Assembly: GCA_000720535.1 (NCBI GenBank)
Contig: JOAZ01000013.1
Span: forward strand, 123,611 to 187,610
Direction: 5' to 3'
Length of the DNA stretch: 64,000 nucleotides
Origin: Streptomyces halstedii
Lineage (GTDB): Bacteria; Actinomycetota; Actinomycetes; Streptomycetales; Streptomycetaceae
In this document: positions 43,256 through 52,295 of the stretch, one piece after another
How positions within the stretch are numbered: the stretch's first letter is position 1
How the letters are laid out: every line of letters begins with the position of its first letter
The notes under the pieces: model-generated
What the model was told of the DNA's origin: nothing
The model's database searches: none
Seen by the model: the letters and a program-made list of their open reading frames with translations, nothing else
Translations under genes and position numbers: made by a program

Positions 43256-44572
43256 TCAGGCCGCCCGCAGCGCGGCCCGGCGTTCGGTGCGCGCCGCCCG
43301 GCTGCCGAACACCGTGATCGTCACGACGCCGGACACCGCGAGGAGCCCCAGCGCGACCGTGCCGCCCCAGCCTCCGGAGTGGAAGGCCACCGCGCCGAGC
43401 GTGCCGCCCGCGCTGGAACCCAGGTAGTACGCCGACTGGTACAGCGCCGACGCCTGGGCGCGGCCCGTCGTCGCCGTACGGCTCACCGAGGACGAGGCGA
43501 CGGCGTGTCCGGCGAAGAAGCCGGCCGTGATCAGCACCAGGCCGAGCAGCACCGCGGCCAACTGGTCGGCCAGCGAGAGCAGCAGACCCGCGGCCGTCGT
43601 GGACACCGCGAGGTACAGCGCGCCCCGGCGGCCCAGCCGGGCGACGAGCCGTCCGGCCGCGGCGGAGGAGACCGTACCGACCAGGTAGACCAGGAAGATC
43701 GAGCCGACGATGCCCTGGGGGAGGCCGAACGGCGCCTCGACCAGCCGGTAGCCGATCACGGTGTAGACCGCGCCGAACACCGTCATGAACAGGGCGCCGA
43801 TCGCGTACAGCCGGCGCAGCAGCGGATCGGAGAGGTGCGTACCGACGGTCCTGGCCAGGGCCTTCGGGTTGAGCGAACCGGGGGTGAAGTGCCGGGCCCG
43901 GGGGATCATCAGGTGGAAGACGACCGCGCAGCCCACGGCCAGCAGCCCGACCGCGCCGAGGGCCATCCGCCAGCCCCACAGCTGGGCGATCCAGCCGGTG
44001 AGGATGCGGCCGCTCATGCCGCCGATGCTGTTGCCCGCCACGAACAGGCCGATCGCCGCCACCAGGGCCTTGGGGCGCACCTCCTCGGCCAGGTACGCCA
44101 TCGCCGAGGCGGGCAGTCCGGCGAGCGCCGCGCCCTGGACGGCGCGCAGCGCGATCAGCCAGCCGAGCGAGGGGGCGAACGGCACGAGCAGCCCGACCAG
44201 GACGGCGACCGTCAGGGACGCCGTCATCATCTGCCGCCGCCCGAAGCGCTCGGAGAGCGCGCTCAGCGGCAGGACGCACAGGGCCAGCGCCCCGGTGGCC
44301 GCGGAGACCGTCCAGCTCGCCTGGCCGGCCGTGGCGCCGAAGGAGGCGGAGACGGCGGGCAGCAGGGCCTGCGTGGAGTAGAGGAGGGCGAAGGTCGCGA
44401 CCCCGGCGGCGAAGAGCGCGAAGCTCATCCGGCGGTAGCCGGGGCGGCCCGGTTCCAGGCGGTCGGCGGTGGCCGGGGCACTGGTCGCGGGGGTGGCCGT
44501 GGTGTCGGCGGCGGATGACGGAGCTGAGGCGTCCAGCGCGATGGTGGACGCCCCGGTACTGGCAGGAGGCAT
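43256..44572 (-). CDS. MFS transporter (YnfM-like, 12 TM)
   Basis: The 438-aa exporter-type major facilitator has about 12 helices after a 40-residue Ala/Thr/Ser-rich N-terminus. LSERFGRRQMM is the loop 2-3 motif, and ASAMAYLAEEVRPKALVAAIG and STTAAGLLLSLADQL are typical of the YnfM/arabinose-efflux group. It diverges from a LysR gene with an operator between, so that regulator probably controls it. The substrate is unknown. The bases after the stop show a weak imperfect copy of the gene end. Confidence 0.86.
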   Translation of the reverse strand: MPPASTGASTIALDASAPSSAADTTATPATSAPATADRLEPGRPGYRRMSFALFAAGVATFALLYSTQALLPAVSASFGATAGQASWTVSAATGALALCVLPLSALSERFGRRQMMTASLTVAVLVGLLVPFAPSLGWLIALRAVQGAALAGLPASAMAYLAEEVRPKALVAAIGLFVAGNSIGGMSGRILTGWIAQLWGWRMALGAVGLLAVGCAVVFHLMIPRARHFTPGSLNPKALARTVGTHLSDPLLRRLYAIGALFMTVFGAVYTVIGYRLVEAPFGLPQGIVGSIFLVYLVGTVSSAAAGRLVARLGRRGALYLAVSTTAAGLLLSLADQLAAVLLGLVLITAGFFAGHAVASSSVSRTATTGRAQASALYQSAYYLGSSAGGTLGAVAFHSGGWGGTVALGLLAVSGVVTITVFGSRAARTERRAALRAA

Positions 44573-44598
44573 ACGGCGAATCTAGGCGCGCGGGGTTG

Positions 44599-44613
44599 AT
44601 GCGTCCAATGCAT
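44599..44613. promoter_or_regulatory. LysR-type operator (T-N11-A palindrome)
   Basis: ATGC-N7-GCAT contains the T-N11-A pattern of LysR-type binding sites. It lies in the 62-bp divergent gap between the MFS and LysR genes, just before a CATAAT -10-like element (44621-44626) for the LysR gene. The transcript of the latter is probably nearly leaderless. Confidence 0.6.
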
Positions 44614-44634
44614 GAAGTCGCCATAATCGTTCCC

Positions 44635-45588
44635 ATGGCGCATCAACCCAGCTCACAACCCCGGCTGTCACCGAGTAGTTACGAAGAAGACATCCGCGCG
44701 GTCCTCGCCCCGAGGCTCGCGTACTTCGAGGCGGTGGCCCGGCACGAACACGTCACCCGGGCCGCCCACGAGCTGGGCGTCCCCCAGTCGACGCTGTCGC
44801 GGGCCATGGTCAGGCTCGAACAGGACCTCGGCGTCAGCCTGTTCGCCCGGCGCGGCCGCACGGTCTCGCTCACGCCCGCGGGCCGCACCTTCCTGGGCTC
44901 CGCCGAACGTGCCCTGGCCGAGGTGGAGAAGGCCGCCGACTCGGTGCGGGCGGACGCCGATCCGACCGCGGGCAAGGTCGCCTTCGGCTTCCTGCACACG
45001 ATGGGCTCCGAGACCGTGCCCTCCCTCATCCGCGCCTTCCGCGCCGACCACCCCCGGGTCCGGTTCCAGCTCGTCCAGAACTACGGCGAGGCGATGATCG
45101 AGCGGCTGCGGGCCGGCGGACTCGACCTCTGCCTCACCTCTCCCGTGCCGGACGCGCCGGACCTGGTCGCCCGCCGTCTCGACGAGCAGCGGCTGCGCCT
45201 GGTGGTGCCCGAGGACCACCGGCTGGCGGGACGGCGGCGCGTCCGCCTCGCGGAGGCCGCCGACGAAACGTTCGTCACCCTGGAACCGGGGTACGGCCTG
45301 CGGCGGATCACCGACGACCTCTGCGCGGAGGCGGGCTTCACGCCCCGCGTCGCGTTCGAGGGCGAGGAGGCCGAGACGCTGCGCGGCCTGGTCGCCGCCG
45401 GACTCGGGGTGGCCCTGCTCCCGCCGCCCGCCGTGGCCAGGCCGGGGGTGGTCGAGCTGAACGTCACGGCACCCCGCGCGGTCCGCGAGATCGGGGTCGC
45501 CTGGCTGGGCGGCCACCCGGACACCCCGCCGGTGGCCGCCTTCAAGCACTTCCTGCTGTCGCGCCGGGGCCACCTGCTCCCGGACTGA
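44635..45588 (+). CDS. LysR-family transcriptional regulator
   Basis: The 317-aa protein has an N-terminal winged HTH at about 22-80 (LAYFEAVARHEHVTRAAHEL, PQSTLSRAMVRLEQDLGVSLF) and a periplasmic-binding-like effector domain (GKVAFGFLHTMGSETVPSLI onward). ATG 44635 is taken because it lies just after the -10 element; conserved sequence begins about 20 residues later. It is divergent from the MFS exporter gene, its probable target. The effector is unknown. Confidence 0.86.
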   Translation: MAHQPSSQPRLSPSSYEEDIRAVLAPRLAYFEAVARHEHVTRAAHELGVPQSTLSRAMVRLEQDLGVSLFARRGRTVSLTPAGRTFLGSAERALAEVEKAADSVRADADPTAGKVAFGFLHTMGSETVPSLIRAFRADHPRVRFQLVQNYGEAMIERLRAGGLDLCLTSPVPDAPDLVARRLDEQRLRLVVPEDHRLAGRRRVRLAEAADETFVTLEPGYGLRRITDDLCAEAGFTPRVAFEGEEAETLRGLVAAGLGVALLPPPAVARPGVVELNVTAPRAVREIGVAWLGGHPDTPPVAAFKHFLLSRRGHLLPD

Positions 45589-45655
45589 GGGGAGACGAGA
45601 CGGCCGGGGCCGACCGGCCGGTGCGCGGCCCGGACCGCTCGGGGCCCTGCCGTAC

Positions 45656-45740
45656 GGCCTGTGGCGGGTCAGTGCCATGAGCGACCGCCCGAATCCGGCC
45701 TGTGGCGCGTCAGTGCCGCAGCGACCGCCCGAATCCGGCC
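45656..45740. repeat. Tandem duplication of a gene 3' end (41 + 40 bp)
   Basis: Two near-identical units (45656-45696 and 45697-45736) differ by two small changes including a one-base length difference, followed by a third partial GGCC. The second unit contains the last codons and stop of the minus-strand alpha/beta-hydrolase-fold gene. The first is an extra copy past the stop, out of frame at its end. Confidence 0.78.
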
Positions 45741-46471
45741 GCCAGCGGCATCCGCAGCCCAAGCGGCGGCGGCGCGGCGAACGCGTCCACGACCGGGCGG
45801 GCGTACGACCGGGCGAAGAGTGATCCCCGCACGAAGTCCCCGGCCAGCGCCATCACTTCGGAGCGGTGCTGGCGCAGCGCGTGCCCGTCCGAGTGGACCT
45901 CGAACCGGCAGGTGTCCCGGTTGGTCTTCTTGGCGCGCTCGGCCAGCCGGTAGGACATCTCCGGATCGGTCCGCGCGTCGTTCGTGCCGTGCACGATCAG
46001 CACCCGGCGCCCCGCCAGGTGCTTCACCGGCTCGGGTTCCGCGCCCGTTGTGGCTTCGGGCAGCCAGGGGGCCATCGCCAGCACCGAGGTGACGGCCGTG
46101 TGCCCGGCCGCCCGCAGGGCCGCCCGGCCGCCCATCCCGTGCCCCACCAGGCAGACGGGCACGTTGCCGTACCGCCGCCCGACCTCGTCGGCGGCCCAGC
46201 CGGCGTCCGCCGCCGGGTCGGCCCCGGAGTTCCAGCCCCGGCGGCGGTAGCGGACCACGTGCACGGCGAGCCCGTCCTCCCCGCCCGCGCGGGCCAGTGT
46301 CCGGGCGAGGGACAACTGGGTCGCGTACGACAGGGTGGAGGGACGGCGACGTGACTCTCTCTCGCCGTCCGGGAGCAGCAGGACCACGCCGCTGACCTCG
46401 GATAGTGCCCCGGCCGTGTGGACGGCCCGTCCCAGCCTCGCGGCAGGCGGGGGAAGTGCGCGCTGTGCCAT
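45710..46471 (-). CDS. Alpha/beta-hydrolase-fold protein lacking the nucleophile serine
   Basis: The 253-aa protein follows the alpha/beta hydrolase pattern: GVVLLLPDGE, a nucleophile elbow VGHGMGG (109-115), RRVLIVHGTNDARTDP with the acid Asp, and a late His in VHSDGHALRQH. At the elbow, Gly112 replaces the expected Ser of VGHSMGG. The acid and His remain. It may therefore be catalytically dead, bind a ligand, or use water activated another way. It diverges from add, whose operator lies between the two. The gene end is tandemly duplicated. Confidence 0.74.
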   Translation of the reverse strand: MAQRALPPPAARLGRAVHTAGALSEVSGVVLLLPDGERESRRRPSTLSYATQLSLARTLARAGGEDGLAVHVVRYRRRGWNSGADPAADAGWAADEVGRRYGNVPVCLVGHGMGGRAALRAAGHTAVTSVLAMAPWLPEATTGAEPEPVKHLAGRRVLIVHGTNDARTDPEMSYRLAERAKKTNRDTCRFEVHSDGHALRQHRSEVMALAGDFVRGSLFARSYARPVVDAFAAPPPLGLRMPLAAGFGRSLRH

Positions 46472-46545
46472 GACAGAACAGTGTCAGAAGGGGACGTGTA
46501 TTCCACCCGGCTTCGCGGTCACTGTTACGCATCGGGGGCAGCGAT

Positions 46546-46557
46546 CTACGCGCGTAG
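46546..46557. promoter_or_regulatory. Nucleoside-regulon palindrome, site 4 (add)
   Basis: CTACGCGCGTAG is the perfect 12-bp form. It lies 16 bp before the add start codon; a -10-like TAGAGT follows at 46563-46568, 5 bases before the ATG, so add is probably leaderless and the site sits in the promoter spacer. Confidence 0.7.
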
Positions 46558-46573
46558 GCGTTAGAGTGCCCAG

Positions 46574-47728
46574 ATGACCAGCCAGACCCCGAACGCTCCC
46601 GGTCCCGACCAGATCCGCCGCGCCCCCAAGGTGCTGCTCCACGACCACCTCGACGGGGGCCTGCGTCCCGGCACCGTCGTCGAACTGGCCGCGGCGCTGG
46701 GCTACGACGCGCTGCCCGAGACGGAGGCGGACAAGCTCGGCGTCTGGTTCCGCGAGGCGGCCGACTCCGGTTCGCTGGAACGCTACCTGGAGACCTTCGC
46801 CCACACCTGCGCCGTCATGCAGACCCGTGACGCGCTGTTCCGGGTGGCCGCCGAGTGCGCCGAGGACCTCGCCGAGGACGGTGTCGTCTACGCCGAGGTG
46901 CGGTACGCCCCCGAGCAGCACCTCACCGCCGGACTGACCCTCGAAGAGGTCGTCGAGGCGGTCAACGACGGCTTCCGCGAGGGTGAGCGCAGGGCCCGCG
47001 CCAACGGCCACCGCATCCGGGTCGGCGCCCTCCTGACGGCGATGCGGCACGCGGCCCGCGCCCTGGAGATCGCCGAACTCGCCAACGAATACCGCGACCG
47101 GGGTGTCGTCGGCTTCGACATCGCCGGCGCGGAGGCGGGCTACCCTCCCACCCGCCACCTCGACGCCTTCGAGTACCTCAAGCGGGAGAACAACCACTTC
47201 ACCATCCACGCGGGCGAGGCCTTCGGTCTGCCGTCGATCTGGCAGGCACTCCAGTGGTGCGGTGCCGACCGGCTCGGCCACGGCGTCCGCATCATCGACG
47301 ACATCACCACCGCCGACGACGGCACCGTGACGCTCGGCCGCCTCGCCTCCTACGTACGCGACAAGCGCGTCCCGCTGGAGCTCTGCCCGACCTCCAACCT
47401 CCAGACCGGGGCCGCCGCCTCGTACGCCGAGCACCCCATCGGGCTGCTGCGGAAGCTGCATTTCCGCGTCACCGTGAACACGGACAACCGGCTGATGAGC
47501 GGGACCAGCATGAGCCGTGAATTCGAGAAGCTGACCGAGGCTTTCGGATACACGCTCGACGACATGCAGTGGTTCACCGTCAATGCGATGAAATCAGCGT
47601 TCATTCCTTTCGATGAACGTCTGGCGATGATCAACGACGTCGTGAAGCCCGGTTACGCGGAGCTGAAGTCGGAGTGGCTTTTCCGTCAGACGGCCACCAC
47701 CAGGGGTTCTTCGGGCGCGTCCGCCTGA
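46574..47728 (+). CDS. add: Adenosine deaminase
   Basis: The 384-aa zinc enzyme deaminates adenosine and deoxyadenosine to inosine forms. Metal and catalytic motifs are [10 protein letters not shown] (His-x-His), [10 protein letters not shown] (His and Glu), DRLGHGVRI and [10 protein letters not shown] (Asp). No ribosome site precedes the ATG at 46574, consistent with a leaderless message from the -10 element just upstream. It is a single gene under the nucleoside palindrome. Confidence 0.93.
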   Translation: MTSQTPNAPGPDQIRRAPKVLLHDHLDGGLRPGTVVELAAALGYDALPETEADKLGVWFREAADSGSLERYLETFAHTCAVMQTRDALFRVAAECAEDLAEDGVVYAEVRYAPEQHLTAGLTLEEVVEAVNDGFREGERRARANGHRIRVGALLTAMRHAARALEIAELANEYRDRGVVGFDIAGAEAGYPPTRHLDAFEYLKRENNHFTIHAGEAFGLPSIWQALQWCGADRLGHGVRIIDDITTADDGTVTLGRLASYVRDKRVPLELCPTSNLQTGAAASYAEHPIGLLRKLHFRVTVNTDNRLMSGTSMSREFEKLTEAFGYTLDDMQWFTVNAMKSAFIPFDERLAMINDVVKPGYAELKSEWLFRQTATTRGSSGASA

Positions 47729-47863
47729 ACGAGCGGGAAGGGAAGCGGCCGGGAGCGCGGAATTCCGGCTGTTTTCCGTGTCGGGGGATGTTTGCGGTAA
47801 GGGGGCGGGCCTGACTACCTTGCGGAGCCGCTCACATCCCCCTTCCCCAAGGATGAATGTCAC

Positions 47864-48181
47864 ATGAAGCAGTCTGCTGCCAGGACCCTCGGTGTCGCCG
47901 CTCTCGGTGCCGCGTTCGCCGCCGCCGCCGGAGCGGGAAGCGCCTCCGCCGTCGCTCTGCCCGTCGACTCCGTGGCCGGTGTGCTGCCGGCCAACGTCGC
48001 GCTCGACACCGTGACCGACGCGCTGCCGACCGCCCAGAAGGCCGCGGGCGGCCTCCTCGACCAGCAGAAGAGCGGCAACACGGCCAAGAAGGGCGGCAAC
48101 GCCGTCAAGTCGAAGGGCGGCAACCTGCTCGGCGGCCTGCCCGCCGGCGGGCTGACCGGCTCCCTGCCGATCGGCCGCTGA
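47864..48181 (+). CDS. Small secreted protein with signal peptide
   Basis: The 105-aa protein has a clear Sec signal (about 1-29, ending AGSASA) and a mature part of about 76 residues. That part is hydrophobic first (LPVDSVAGVLPANVALDTVTD), then Lys/Gly-rich (GNTAKKGGNAVKSKGGN). It resembles a group of short exported Streptomyces proteins of unknown function that also includes the product at 54054. It is not a chaplin: the paired Cys and chaplin core are absent. A perfect terminator follows at 48237. Confidence 0.7.
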   Translation: MKQSAARTLGVAALGAAFAAAAGAGSASAVALPVDSVAGVLPANVALDTVTDALPTAQKAAGGLLDQQKSGNTAKKGGNAVKSKGGNLLGGLPAGGLTGSLPIGR

Positions 48182-48236
48182 GGCCCCGGGGCGTTCCGCG
48201 CCCCGCCCGCCTCCGCAGGCGGCCTCCACGCGCACA

Positions 48237-48269
48237 GAGGGCGCGCACCCGGTCAGGGTGCGCGCCCTC
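48237..48269. terminator. Perfect 14-bp hairpin terminator
   Basis: GAGGGCGCGCACCC (48237-48250) pairs with GGGTGCGCGCCCTC (48256-48269) across GGTCA. It lies between the convergent secreted-protein and PspC genes and can serve both. Confidence 0.85.
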
Positions 48270-48355
48270 CTGCGTGTCCGACGTACCCGCCGTCGTCCCC
48301 GTACGCGCTCGTGGGTGCCGCGGTCCCCGTCCCCCGGGTATCCGGGGCCCCGCCG

Positions 48356-48559
48356 TCACCAGGATGTCGCCGAGGAGTGCTTCTCCGACGGCAGCAGCAC
48401 CCACAGCGCCAGGTAGAGGACGAACTGCGGGCCGGGCAGCAGGCAGGAGAGCACGAAGATCACGCGCATCGTCCCGCTGGTGGTGCCGAAACGGCGGGCC
48501 AGCCCCGCGCACACTCCACCGATCATGCGGCCTTCGGTAGGGCGGACAAGTGCTGCCAT
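48356..48559 (-). CDS. PspC-domain small membrane protein
   Basis: The 67-aa protein is essentially one PspC domain (RMIGGVCAGLARRFGTTSGT then a hydrophobic helix, VFVLSCLLPGPQFVLYLALWVLLP). PspC proteins sit in the cytoplasmic membrane and take part in envelope-stress control; stand-alone copies are common in actinomycetes. ATG 48559 is chosen for AAGGAG 5 bases upstream. Confidence 0.84.
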   Translation of the reverse strand: MAALVRPTEGRMIGGVCAGLARRFGTTSGTMRVIFVLSCLLPGPQFVLYLALWVLLPSEKHSSATSW

Positions 48560-48649
48560 GGTGACTCCTTCGCGAAGCGTCGCGGGGGCCGCTGTGGTGT
48601 GCTCCCGATATCTCCATACTGCCCCCGGGAGGGAGGGCAAAGCGTCGCT

Positions 48650-49228
48650 CTACGGGGCGATCCCGACCCTGGAAATCGTCGGGGTCGTTCCCTGAGGGGC
48701 CTCGTCCCTCAGGCTCCGGGGCTCGTGACCGAGGTGGGAGAGGTCCCCGGCACCCGCCCGGTTGCCCCGCCGCAGCCGTGCCCGGGACACCGGGACGACC
48801 AGCAGATGGGCGAGGGCGACGCCGACCGTGTTCAGCAGGATCGAGTCGACGTCCACGACCTGCCCCGGCACCCCGGTCTGTCCCAGCTCGATGACCGACG
48901 ACAGCAGCGCCCCGGCCGCGACGGTCCGGGCCAGCGAGGCCCACGGGGAGACCAGCAGCCGCCCCCCGGCCATCGGCAGCAGCACGCCCAGCGGGGCCAG
49001 CAGCACCAGCCCCTCACCGATCCGGCGGGCCGCCTCGAACCCGCCGAGGGCCAGATCCGCTCTGATCCCGTCGAACGGCCGCAGATTGGCCGCGGTCACC
49101 CAGGGGACGTCCAGCGGGCGCAGTGTCAGCCAGCCGACGAGCAGGAGGTGCGCGAGGAGGAGGACTACCCCCGCCGCGCGGAAGCGGATGACGGACCGGC
49201 CGTCCGGACTGTGACGCACGTGCACCAA
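48650..49228 (-). CDS. VanZ-like membrane protein
   Basis: The 192-aa protein has about four hydrophobic segments and the VanZ-type NLRPFDGI, LLAPLGVLLPM and SSVIELGQTGVPGQVVDVDSILLNTVGVAL stretches. VanZ relatives affect teicoplanin susceptibility or have unknown envelope roles. A cytoplasmic tail of about 40 residues is poorly conserved-looking. The start is GTG at 49228, alone on its strand segment, downstream of the afsQ operon. Confidence 0.8.
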   Translation of the reverse strand: MVHVRHSPDGRSVIRFRAAGVVLLLAHLLLVGWLTLRPLDVPWVTAANLRPFDGIRADLALGGFEAARRIGEGLVLLAPLGVLLPMAGGRLLVSPWASLARTVAAGALLSSVIELGQTGVPGQVVDVDSILLNTVGVALAHLLVVPVSRARLRRGNRAGAGDLSHLGHEPRSLRDEAPQGTTPTISRVGIAP

Positions 49229-49325
49229 GACGCCACGACCGGCAGGATCGGTTCCGCCCAGGCGCGCGAAGGGATGGTGACGCCCGGCACGCGCCCCGGA
49301 CAGCCTGTGGGGCCGCCCTCGGTGC

Positions 49326-49961
49326 TCACGGCGCGGCCCTCAGGGTCGGTACCTCGGTCGGCCGGCTCTTCGTCTGTGACGTGCACAGATAGTCCCGGGG
49401 GGCGTACGCCCCGGGCCCGCCGAGCAGCACCGAGCCCCCGCGGTCGACCGCCACCTCGCTCTCGGCGTACGAGCACACCAGCTGGGCCAGCGCCTCCGCC
49501 GGGAGGTCCTCCGGCTGCTCGCTGAGGCGCAGGGCGCCCTTCGGATCGCCCCGGCGGGCATCGGCGACCCGCAGCTTCGCCGGGACGAGCGTGGAGAACC
49601 CCGCACGGCGCTCCTCGGCGGACGGCGCCTGCCGCAACTGGGCCAGGAGCGCCCGCGCCACCCGCAGCCGGTCGGACCCCGACTCGTCGACCTCGACCGT
49701 GCGCTCCACCGTCGCCAGCTGCGAGGCGCACACCAGATAGACCTGGACCGTCAGGCTCTCCGGCGGCTGGTTGCCGGTGTCCGTGCCGGACGTCCGGCAC
49801 GGCACCCGGGACGGCGCCGCTCCCGCGTCCACCGGTACCGAGGTGCTCCGGATCCCGCACCCCGCCGCCAGCGCCACACAGGCCACGGCCGCGGCGAACG
49901 CGGTCGCCCGCCCGGGGCGCGCGTCCCGGCGCGTGCCGTACGCGTGCTCGCTGCGCATCAC
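49326..49961 (-). CDS. Lipoprotein of the afsQ operon
   Basis: The 211-aa protein has a lipoprotein signal ending LAAGC (Cys35). An exterior domain with a pair of Cys (VPCRTSG, YLVCASQ) resembling GerMN-like folds in its VQVYLVCASQLATVERTV strand pattern follows. The gene overlaps the sensor kinase stop by 4 bp and is the third gene of the operon. In S. coelicolor a lipoprotein gene follows afsQ2 in the same way (recollection). It may modulate signal input to AfsQ2. Confidence 0.8.
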   Translation of the reverse strand: MMRSEHAYGTRRDARPGRATAFAAAVACVALAAGCGIRSTSVPVDAGAAPSRVPCRTSGTDTGNQPPESLTVQVYLVCASQLATVERTVEVDESGSDRLRVARALLAQLRQAPSAEERRAGFSTLVPAKLRVADARRGDPKGALRLSEQPEDLPAEALAQLVCSYAESEVAVDRGGSVLLGGPGAYAPRDYLCTSQTKSRPTEVPTLRAAP

Positions 49962-51517
49962 TTCGCGCCGTCCTTCCCGTTCGCGTCGTCCCCCGGCCCG
50001 TCCCGGTCGTCGTCCCGGTCCTCGTCCGCGGGGGCGTCGAGCAGCCGGCCCGCGTCACGGGGCAGCCGCAGGAGGAACACCGCGCCGTCGCCGTCCGGCG
50101 AGTTGAAGGCCGTGATGTCGCCGCCGTGGATGTGGGCGTTCTCCATGGCGATCGACAGGCCCAGACCGCTGCCCTCCGAGCGCGGACGGGAGGCACTCGC
50201 CTTGTAGAAGCGGTCGAAGACGTGCGGCAGCACCTCTTCCGGGACGCCCGGCCCGTGGTCGCGCACCTCGATGGTCAGCTCGTCGTCGTCGGCCCGCACC
50301 GCCACCCGGACCGGCGAACCGCCGTGCTTGAGCGCGTTGCCGATGAGGTTCGCCAGGATGACGTCCAGCCGGCGCGGATCGAGCCGCACCATCAGCCCGC
50401 GCTCGGCGTCGAGATCGACCGCGTCCAGCCACGCGCGGGCGTCGATGCAGGCGGTCACCTGGTCCGCCACGTCCACCGTGTCCAGGACCAGCCGGGCCGT
50501 CCCCGCGTCGAAACGGGTGACCTCCATGAGGTTCTCGACCAGGTCGTTCAGCCGCCGCGTCTCACTGACCACGAGGTGCACGGCGGGCGCGATCATCGGA
50601 TCGAGGCTGTCCGCCTCGTCCTCCAGCACCTCCGCGACCGCGGTGATCGCGGTGAGCGGGGTGCGCAGCTCGTGCGACATGTCGGCGACGAACCGGCGGC
50701 TCGACTCCTCCCGGGCGCTCATGTCCGCGACCTTCTTCTCCAGCGAGCCGGCCGCCCTGTTGAACGTACGGGAGAGATCGGCCAGTTCGTCGGTGCCCGA
50801 GACCACGAGACGGGTGTCCAGCTTGCCCTCGCCGAGCTTCCGGGCGGCGTCGCCCAGCCGCTGCACGGGCCGCAGCACGGTCGTCGCCGCCGCCTGGGCG
50901 AGCAGCGCCGAACCGATCAGCGCCAGCGCGGTCGCGATACCCAGGGACCAGGCCAGCGAGTTGAGGTCCTGGCGCTCCTGGTCGAGGGACTTGAGCATGT
51001 ATCCGGTCGGGCCGCCGCCGATGATCTTCGTACCGGCGACCAGATAGGGCGTGCCGCCGATACTCGTACGCTGCCAGAACAGGTGGTACTCGAAGGAGTC
51101 GCCCTTCTTCAACGGCTGCTTCCGGCTCACCTGCTTCCGCAACGAGTCGGGCACGTCCTGCGCGGTGAACGCGTCGAGGTCCGAGGAGCCGACGACCGGC
51201 TTGCCGTCGTGGGAGCCGACCAGCAGCACGTGGTAACCGGGGCTGCTGCTCGCCATCTGCTCGGCGGCGTGCCGCAGTTCGGCCGCCGTCAGCTGCGTCG
51301 GCAGCGACGCCGCCCGGTTCTGCATCTGCCGGCGGAAGTCACCCAGCGCCGCGTCCTGCGTACGGGTCAGCACCGCCTCGCGGTTGAGCCAGTACGCGAT
51401 GCCCGACGCGGACACCGCGGCCACCAGGGCCACCAGCGCGAACACGATCAGCAGCCGCAGTCGCAGGCTGGTCCAGCGAAGACCCGCGAGGAAGGAACGC
51501 TTCGCGGCACCGCTCAC
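49958..51517 (-). CDS. afsQ2: AfsQ2 sensor histidine kinase
   Basis: The 519-aa membrane kinase has helices near 20-42 and 190-212 flanking an extracellular sensor of about 145 residues. HAMP follows (about 213-265), then HisKA with His282 (ADMSHELRTPLTA) and a C-terminal ATPase with N, G1 and G2 boxes (ANLIGNALKHGG, DHGPGVPEE, GSGLGLS). It phosphorylates the response regulator encoded upstream, with which it overlaps by 4 bp. Assignment to AfsQ2 rests on gene order with a lipoprotein gene, AfsQ1 and divergent SigQ. The AfsQ system controls antibiotic production and nitrogen (glutamate) response in S. coelicolor. Confidence 0.9.
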   Translation of the reverse strand: MSGAAKRSFLAGLRWTSLRLRLLIVFALVALVAAVSASGIAYWLNREAVLTRTQDAALGDFRRQMQNRAASLPTQLTAAELRHAAEQMASSSPGYHVLLVGSHDGKPVVGSSDLDAFTAQDVPDSLRKQVSRKQPLKKGDSFEYHLFWQRTSIGGTPYLVAGTKIIGGGPTGYMLKSLDQERQDLNSLAWSLGIATALALIGSALLAQAAATTVLRPVQRLGDAARKLGEGKLDTRLVVSGTDELADLSRTFNRAAGSLEKKVADMSAREESSRRFVADMSHELRTPLTAITAVAEVLEDEADSLDPMIAPAVHLVVSETRRLNDLVENLMEVTRFDAGTARLVLDTVDVADQVTACIDARAWLDAVDLDAERGLMVRLDPRRLDVILANLIGNALKHGGSPVRVAVRADDDELTIEVRDHGPGVPEEVLPHVFDRFYKASASRPRSEGSGLGLSIAMENAHIHGGDITAFNSPDGDGAVFLLRLPRDAGRLLDAPADEDRDDDRDGPGDDANGKDGAK

Positions 51518-52191
51518 TGAGGCGAGTCCAGCCGGTAGCCGACACCGCGCACGGTACGGATCAGGGTCGGCGAGGACGGCACGTCCTCCACCTTGGCGCG
51601 CAGCCGTTGGACACAGGCGTCCACCAGGCGCGAGTCACCCAGGTAGTCGTGTTCCCACACCAGCCGCAGCAGTTGCTGCCGCGACAGCGCCTGACCGGGC
51701 CTGCGGCTCAGCTCCAGCAGGAGCCTCAGCTCGGTCGGCGTGAGCTGGAGGTCCTCGCCGTTCTTCGTGACGGTCATCGCGGAACGGTCGATGACCACAC
51801 TGCCGAAGGTCGCGGAGTCGGTGGACTCCCGCTCGCCCCGGCGCAGCACCGCGCGGATACGCGCGTCGAGCACCCGGCCCTGCACGGGTTTCACCACGTA
51901 GTCGTCGGCCCCCGACTCCAGACCCACCACGACGTCGATGTCGTCGCTGCGGGCGGTCAGCAGGATGATCGGCAACTGGTCGGTGCGCCGGATACGGCGG
52001 CAGACCTCGAAACCGTCGATCCCGGGCAGCATCACATCCAGCACGACCAGGTCGGGCCGCTGCTCGCGGAGCAGCTCCAGGCCGTCCTCTCCCGTCGCCG
52101 CGGTGGCCACACGGTGGCCCTGGCGAGACAGCGAGAGTTCGAGGGCCGTGCGGATGGCGTCGTCGTCCTCGATCAGCAACAGGAAAGGCAC
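51514..52191 (-). CDS. afsQ1: AfsQ1 response regulator (OmpR type)
   Basis: The 225-aa protein has a receiver domain (LLLIEDDDAIRTALELSLSR; phospho-Asp52 in VLDVMLPG) and a C-terminal winged HTH (LTPTELRLLLELSRRPGQ, RLVDACVQRLRAKVED). The GTG at 52191 gives 225 aa, the length I recall for S. coelicolor AfsQ1. An in-frame ATG at 52200 would add three residues. No Shine-Dalgarno is visible. Its known target motif, GTnAC-N6-GTnAC, occurs in the divergent sigQ gap. Confidence 0.92.
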   Translation of the reverse strand: MPFLLLIEDDDAIRTALELSLSRQGHRVATAATGEDGLELLREQRPDLVVLDVMLPGIDGFEVCRRIRRTDQLPIILLTARSDDIDVVVGLESGADDYVVKPVQGRVLDARIRAVLRRGERESTDSATFGSVVIDRSAMTVTKNGEDLQLTPTELRLLLELSRRPGQALSRQQLLRLVWEHDYLGDSRLVDACVQRLRAKVEDVPSSPTLIRTVRGVGYRLDSPQ

Positions 52192-52295
52192 GGAGGCCAT
52201 TGTGGCCCATAGGGGTGTCACAGTTCGACAGCGCTCCCCACTTGAGCGGTCACCGGGGGCGCGCCGACGGGCCGCGCACCACCCTGACCTGCCTT

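Noticed and set aside
43205-43262. A tandem copy of the MFS gene end
   Set aside because: Only about 15 of 18 bases agree and the unit is short; too weak to list beside the four clearer cases.
47864-48181. Chaplin
   Set aside because: The chaplin hydrophobic core with its conserved residues and Cys pair is absent; only size and export signal agree.
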